Shown here: positions 6,453 to 8,914 of the stretch, piece by piece
How positions within the stretch are numbered: position 1 is the stretch's first letter
Layout: each line of letters begins with the position of its first letter
From: Erysipelotrichaceae bacterium UBA4808
GTDB taxonomy: Bacteria; Bacillota_I; Bacilli_A; Erysipelotrichales; Erysipelotrichaceae
Assembly: GCA_002402585.1 (NCBI GenBank)
Contig: DHGC01000082.1
Location: 397-9,310 of the forward strand
DNA: 8,914 nt
Direction: 5' to 3'
Translations under genes and position numbers: made by a program
The notes under the pieces: model-generated
What the model was told of the DNA's origin: nothing
Seen by the model: only the letters and a program-made list of their open reading frames with translations
Databases searched by the model: none

Positions 6453-6576
6453 GCGCACGCAAAGACGTACGAGGTTACTGACACACTGACAAGCGTTGTC
6501 ATGATCAGTGAGAAGACAGAGAATTCGTACTGAGCGATTGGTATTAATCCAGAGGCGTAAGAAATAGGAGGATTTC
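6453..6576 (+). promoter_or_regulatory. Structured 5' leader of the S10 operon (candidate autoregulatory RNA)
   Basis: Three nested helices can form together: GTACGA (6467-6472) with TCGTAC (6525-6530); TTACTGA (6475-6481) with TCAGTGA (6505-6511, one G-U); and TGACAA (6487-6492) with TTGTCA (6496-6501) around a GCG loop. Between the outer and middle helices is an asymmetric loop, two bases on one side and 13 mostly purine bases on the other (6512-6524). A second ACTGACA copy (6485-6491) offers a competing pairing, CACTGA (6484-6489) with TCAGTG (6505-6510). S10 operons are commonly autoregulated by L4 through leader RNA in gammaproteobacteria. Whether this leader binds L4, S10 or another protein is unknown. 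The rpsJ ribosome binding site AGGAGG (6566-6571) lies outside the structure. Confidence 0.5.
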
Positions 6577-6888
6577 ATGGCAAAGAATAGCATTCGCATT
6601 CGTCTAAAGGCTTATGAGTCAAGATCATTGGATGCAGCAACAAAGAAGATCGTTGATGCAGCAAATGACTTTGGTTCAAAGAAAGTCATCGGACCGGTTC
6701 CACTACCTACCGAAAAACAGGTAATCACAGTATTACGCGCGGTTCATAAATATAAAGATTCGCGTGAACAATTCGAAATTCGTACACACAAACGTTTAAT
6801 CGAAATCGTTGGTCCGTCCGCGGCAACCATCGATGCATTAAGTCGTTTGGAATTGCCGAGTGGCGTCGATATCGAAATCAAACTATAG
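6577..6888 (+). CDS. rpsJ: 30S ribosomal protein S10 (NusE)
   Basis: S10 is a 3'-domain protein of the small subunit and, as NusE, a partner of NusB and NusG in transcription antitermination. The 103-residue protein is one longer than most S10s. It carries the hallmark stretches IRIRLKAYESR near the N-terminus, VLRAVHKYKDSREQFEIRTHKR in the middle (given here as VLRAVHKYKD then SREQFEIRTHKR), and the C-terminal LELPSGVDIEIKL. The start at 6577 has AGGAGG five bases upstream. It is the first gene of the S10 operon, preceded by its own promoter and leader. rplC begins 16 nt after the stop. Confidence 0.98.
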   Translation: MAKNSIRIRLKAYESRSLDAATKKIVDAANDFGSKKVIGPVPLPTEKQVITVLRAVHKYKDSREQFEIRTHKRLIEIVGPSAATIDALSRLELPSGVDIEIKL

Positions 6889-6904
6889 TTAGGAGCACAA
6901 AATC

Positions 6905-7612
6905 ATGAAAGGACTATTAGGAAGAAAGCTCGGTATGACGCAAGTCTTCACTACAGACGGAACATTGATTCCAGTAACTGTATTAGAAGTATTGCCGAAT
7001 GTCGTTCTTCAACAAAAAACCAAAGAAACAGATGGTTATGTGGCAACGCAGTTGGGTTATGAAGATGTTAAACCTCAACGCGCCAATAAACCACTAGTCG
7101 GACATGTCGCTAAAGCTAACACAAGCCCTAAAAAATTCATCAAGGAAATTCGTTCGGAAGAATTGAGTCAATATGAAGTAGGTGCCGTTATCAAAGCCGA
7201 TTTGTTTGCAGCTGGAGAGATCGTCGATGTTTCCGGCACATCAAAGGGTAAAGGATTCATGGGTGCGGTTTACCGTAACAACCAATCCACCGGCCCAAAC
7301 TCACACGGTTCTGGACATCACCGTGGACCTGGTTCATTAGCAACCATCGGTCGTAACAATGGGATCATCAATAAGGGACGTATCATGGCTGGTCATGAAG
7401 GTCACTTGTCCACAACGAATCAAAATTTAGAAGTCATTATGGTTGATACAGACAAGAACGTCATGTTGGTAAAAGGTAATGTACCTGGACCTAAACGTGG
7501 TTATGTCGTTGTCAAGACCACAGTAAAACGTGTTAAATCCGTTCCTGCTAAGGAAATCTTGGTTCGTACGGCAAAAGTAGAAGAAGTTGTTGAGACAACA
7601 AAGGAGGACTAA
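6905..7612 (+). CDS. rplC: 50S ribosomal protein L3, with C-terminal extension
   Basis: L3 binds 23S rRNA early in large-subunit assembly, and its long loop reaches towards the peptidyl transferase centre. N-terminal MKGLLGRKLGMTQVF, central SGTSKGKGFMGAVYR and late GNVPGPKRG identify it. At 235 residues it exceeds the usual 206-210 because of about 25 extra C-terminal residues after VVVKTTVKR, ending in an acidic EEVVETTKED tail. The central loop is unusual: the common SRGPxSHGSxxHRRPGS region reads STGPNSHGSGHHRGPGS, and the common PGRMG reads AGHEG, so several basic residues are missing. TTAGGAG (6889-6895) is the ribosome binding site. The last codons (Thr-Lys-Glu-Asp) also encode the AAGGAGG of rplD. 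Confidence 0.97.
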   Translation: MKGLLGRKLGMTQVFTTDGTLIPVTVLEVLPNVVLQQKTKETDGYVATQLGYEDVKPQRANKPLVGHVAKANTSPKKFIKEIRSEELSQYEVGAVIKADLFAAGEIVDVSGTSKGKGFMGAVYRNNQSTGPNSHGSGHHRGPGSLATIGRNNGIINKGRIMAGHEGHLSTTNQNLEVIMVDTDKNVMLVKGNVPGPKRGYVVVKTTVKRVKSVPAKEILVRTAKVEEVVETTKED

Positions 7613-7615
7613 GCC

Positions 7616-8245
7616 ATGCCAAAAATTACTGTATTAAATCAAGAAGGCAAGGCCCTTCATGAAATCGAATTGGCTGAAGCGGTCTTTGGTATCGAACCAA
7701 ACCAACAAGCCATCTTCGATACTGTCTTGATGCAAAGAGCTTCAATGCGTCAAGGTACGCACAGTGTTAAGACCCGCGCGGAAGTCCGTGGTGGTGGTCG
7801 TAAACCTTGGCGTCAAAAAGGAACAGGACGTGCTCGTCAAGGTTCCATCCGTTCACCTCAATGGAGAGGTGGTGGTATCGCATTCGGTCCTACACCGCGT
7901 TCCTATGCATACCGCATCAATCGTAAAGTAAGACGTTTGGCTGTTCGTTCGGTCTTGTCTGAAAGACTATTGGAAAATGCGATCGTTGTTATTAATGAAA
8001 TCAAAATGGATACACCGAAGACAAAAGAATTCGTTAAGATCCAAAACGCATTGAATTGCACAAAGAAAACATTGTACGTTTTCAATGGTGAAGAAGAATG
8101 GGAAACAGCATACTTAGCGATGCGCAATCTACCAAATGTATTCTTCACAACCGTTGAAGGCCTCAATATGTTTGATATGATGCGTGTTTCAAACATCGTC
8201 TTCACGGAAGCCGCTGTTAAAACCGCTGGGGAGGTATTAGCCTAA
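7616..8245 (+). CDS. rplD: 50S ribosomal protein L4
   Basis: L4 is a large-subunit protein whose extended loop lines the nascent-peptide exit tunnel. In some bacteria it also represses its own S10 operon. The protein has 209 residues (family about 207). The tunnel loop is clear from about residue 58: RGGGRKPWRQKGTGRARQGS followed by IRSPQWRGGGIAFGP. The start at 7616 has a strong AAGGAGG at 7601-7607, embedded in the end of rplC, with only 3 nt between the genes. The TAA stop shares its last base with the rplW ATG, implying coupled translation. Confidence 0.98.
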   Translation: MPKITVLNQEGKALHEIELAEAVFGIEPNQQAIFDTVLMQRASMRQGTHSVKTRAEVRGGGRKPWRQKGTGRARQGSIRSPQWRGGGIAFGPTPRSYAYRINRKVRRLAVRSVLSERLLENAIVVINEIKMDTPKTKEFVKIQNALNCTKKTLYVFNGEEEWETAYLAMRNLPNVFFTTVEGLNMFDMMRVSNIVFTEAAVKTAGEVLA

Positions 8246-8526
8246 TGTCTAACGCAAGAGATATCATCATTCGTCCGATCATCACTGAGAAGTCGATGCA
8301 TTTGCAAGAAGTTGACAATAAGGTGACCTTCGAAGTGGCTCGTGGTTCTAATAAAACCCAAGTCAAGATTGCTGTTGAAGAAATCTTCAACGTCAAAGTT
8401 GAAAAGGTCAACATTCTCAACCAACGTCCTAAATCAAAACGTGTTGGCAAATATGTTGGGACAACAAGTGCTGTCCGTAAAGCGGTTGTTAAGCTTGCGG
8501 CTGGCCACAAGATCAACTTAATCTAA
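8245..8526 (+). CDS. rplW: 50S ribosomal protein L23
   Basis: L23 sits at the rim of the exit tunnel and is the docking site for trigger factor and the signal recognition particle. The 93-residue protein has the family N-terminus ARDIIIRPIITEKSM, the core TFEVARGSNKTQVKIAVEEI, and the C-terminal KRVGKYVGTTSAVRKAVVKL region. The start overlaps the rplD stop by one base (TAATG) with GGGGAGG at 8228-8234. It is followed by a 62-nt gap, the widest in this part of the operon. Confidence 0.97.
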   Translation: MSNARDIIIRPIITEKSMHLQEVDNKVTFEVARGSNKTQVKIAVEEIFNVKVEKVNILNQRPKSKRVGKYVGTTSAVRKAVVKLAAGHKINLI

Positions 8527-8588
8527 GCTGATCAAATAACGGAAGAAATTACGCTATTTCCGGATAACACTGCGTAAGGAGGAAACAC
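8527..8588 (+). promoter_or_regulatory. rplW-rplB intergenic spacer with competing hairpins
   Basis: This 62-nt spacer is wide for an operon whose other gaps are 0-16 nt. CGGAA (8540-8544) can pair with TTCCG (8558-8562). Alternatively TTACGC (8549-8554) can pair with GCGTAA (8572-8577), which touches the AAGGAGG ribosome binding site of rplB (8576-8582). The two helices overlap in space (the second uses the loop of the first) and could be alternatives. The stems are short; a regulatory role is speculative. Confidence 0.25.
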
Positions 8589-8914
8589 ATGGCGATTAAA
8601 AAGTATAAGCCGACCACGCCAGGTCGCCGTGGCATGACCAGTTTGGTTTTTGATGAAATCACAACAAACAAACCAGAACGTTCATTGCTTCAATCTCTTG
8701 GTAAAGAGGGTGGCCGTAATAACAACGGTCGTATCACAACACGTCATCAAGGTGGCGGTCACAAAAGACTCTACCGTATCATCGACTTCAAACGGAACAA
8801 GGATGAAATCGTAGCGAAAGTCGCAACGATCGAATACGATCCAAATCGTTCTGCAAATATTGCATTACTTCACTATAAAGATGGTGAAAAACGCTACATC
8901 TTGGCTCCTAAGGG
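8589..8914 (+). CDS. rplB: 50S ribosomal protein L2, 5' part (3' end outside window)
   Basis: L2 is a core large-subunit protein needed for subunit joining and near the peptidyl transferase centre. The frame opens at ATG 8589 and stays open to the right edge, giving 108 complete codons of a protein usually about 275 residues long. The N-terminus MAIKKYKPTTPGRRGMTSLV, then GRNNNGRITTRHQGGGHKR and the YRIIDFKRNKDEIVAKVATI stretch are diagnostic. The ribosome binding site is AAGGAGG (8576-8582), 6 nt before the start. The catalytically important C-terminal histidine region lies outside the window. Confidence 0.97.
   Translation, partial: MAIKKYKPTTPGRRGMTSLVFDEITTNKPERSLLQSLGKEGGRNNNGRITTRHQGGGHKRLYRIIDFKRNKDEIVAKVATIEYDPNRSANIALLHYKDGEKRYILAPK

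Noticed and set aside
6501..6533. Ten-codon open frame (MISEKTENSY) in the S10 leader, a possible leader peptide
   Set aside because: It has no ribosome binding site, its start lies in the proposed stem, and it has no run of regulatory codons.
1..8914. Mycoplasma-type genetic code (TGA as tryptophan), considered because the EF-Tu looks Mollicutes-like
   Set aside because: Tryptophans are encoded by TGG and icd ends at a TGA that would otherwise read through into the overlapping gene's sequence.
1..8914. Mobile elements, CRISPR arrays, toxin-antitoxin or defence genes
   Set aside because: All sequence over 300 bp is accounted for by housekeeping genes; no transposase, repeat arrays or terminal inverted repeats were seen.

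Overview
The window looks like chromosome from a low-to-moderate GC Gram-positive bacterium (Firmicutes). Gene starts carry AGGAGG-type ribosome binding sites. The tuf gene and the S10 ribosomal operon lie close together, as in Bacilli. EF-Tu and L3 resemble Erysipelotrichia/Mollicutes-type proteins, but that finer placement is only my impression from the protein sequences. TGA is used as a stop (end of the isocitrate dehydrogenase gene), so the code is the standard bacterial one and not the mycoplasma code.

Layout, left to right. (1) 1-719 is the 3' part of tuf (EF-Tu), closed by a strong intrinsic terminator. (2) 792-1970, minus strand, is a class I/II PLP aminotransferase related to LysN/ARO8, with its own terminator facing the tuf one. 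(3) 1971-2104 is a divergent control region. It holds a good minus-strand promoter, a weaker plus-strand promoter and two tandem 11-bp units, TTTTCAGAAAA and CTTTCAGAAAA, that match the core of the CodY box. (4) 2105-6390 is a tightly overlapping three-gene operon: aconitase, NAD-type isocitrate dehydrogenase and citrate synthase. (5) 6391-6576 has the terminator of that operon, the S10-operon promoter whose probable -35 lies inside the terminator, and a long foldable 5' leader. (6) 6577 to the end is rpsJ-rplC-rplD-rplW-rplB, the start of the S10 ribosomal protein operon; rplB runs off the right edge.

How the genes work together: the three metabolic enzymes form the complete oxidative arm of the TCA cycle, from oxaloacetate and acetyl-CoA through citrate and isocitrate to 2-oxoglutarate. 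No other TCA genes are present here, so the operon most likely serves 2-oxoglutarate/glutamate supply. The divergent aminotransferase could use that 2-oxoglutarate/glutamate pair. The CodY-like sites between them suggest joint control by branched-chain amino acid/GTP status, as reported for the equivalent operon in Lactococcus. This metabolic block is inserted between two translation-machinery operons that are nearly adjacent in Bacillus.

I saw no mobile elements, CRISPR arrays, tRNA or rRNA genes. I found no clearly undescribed multi-gene system. The most interesting material is regulatory: the CodY-like tandem operator, the terminator/promoter overlap and the structured S10 leader.
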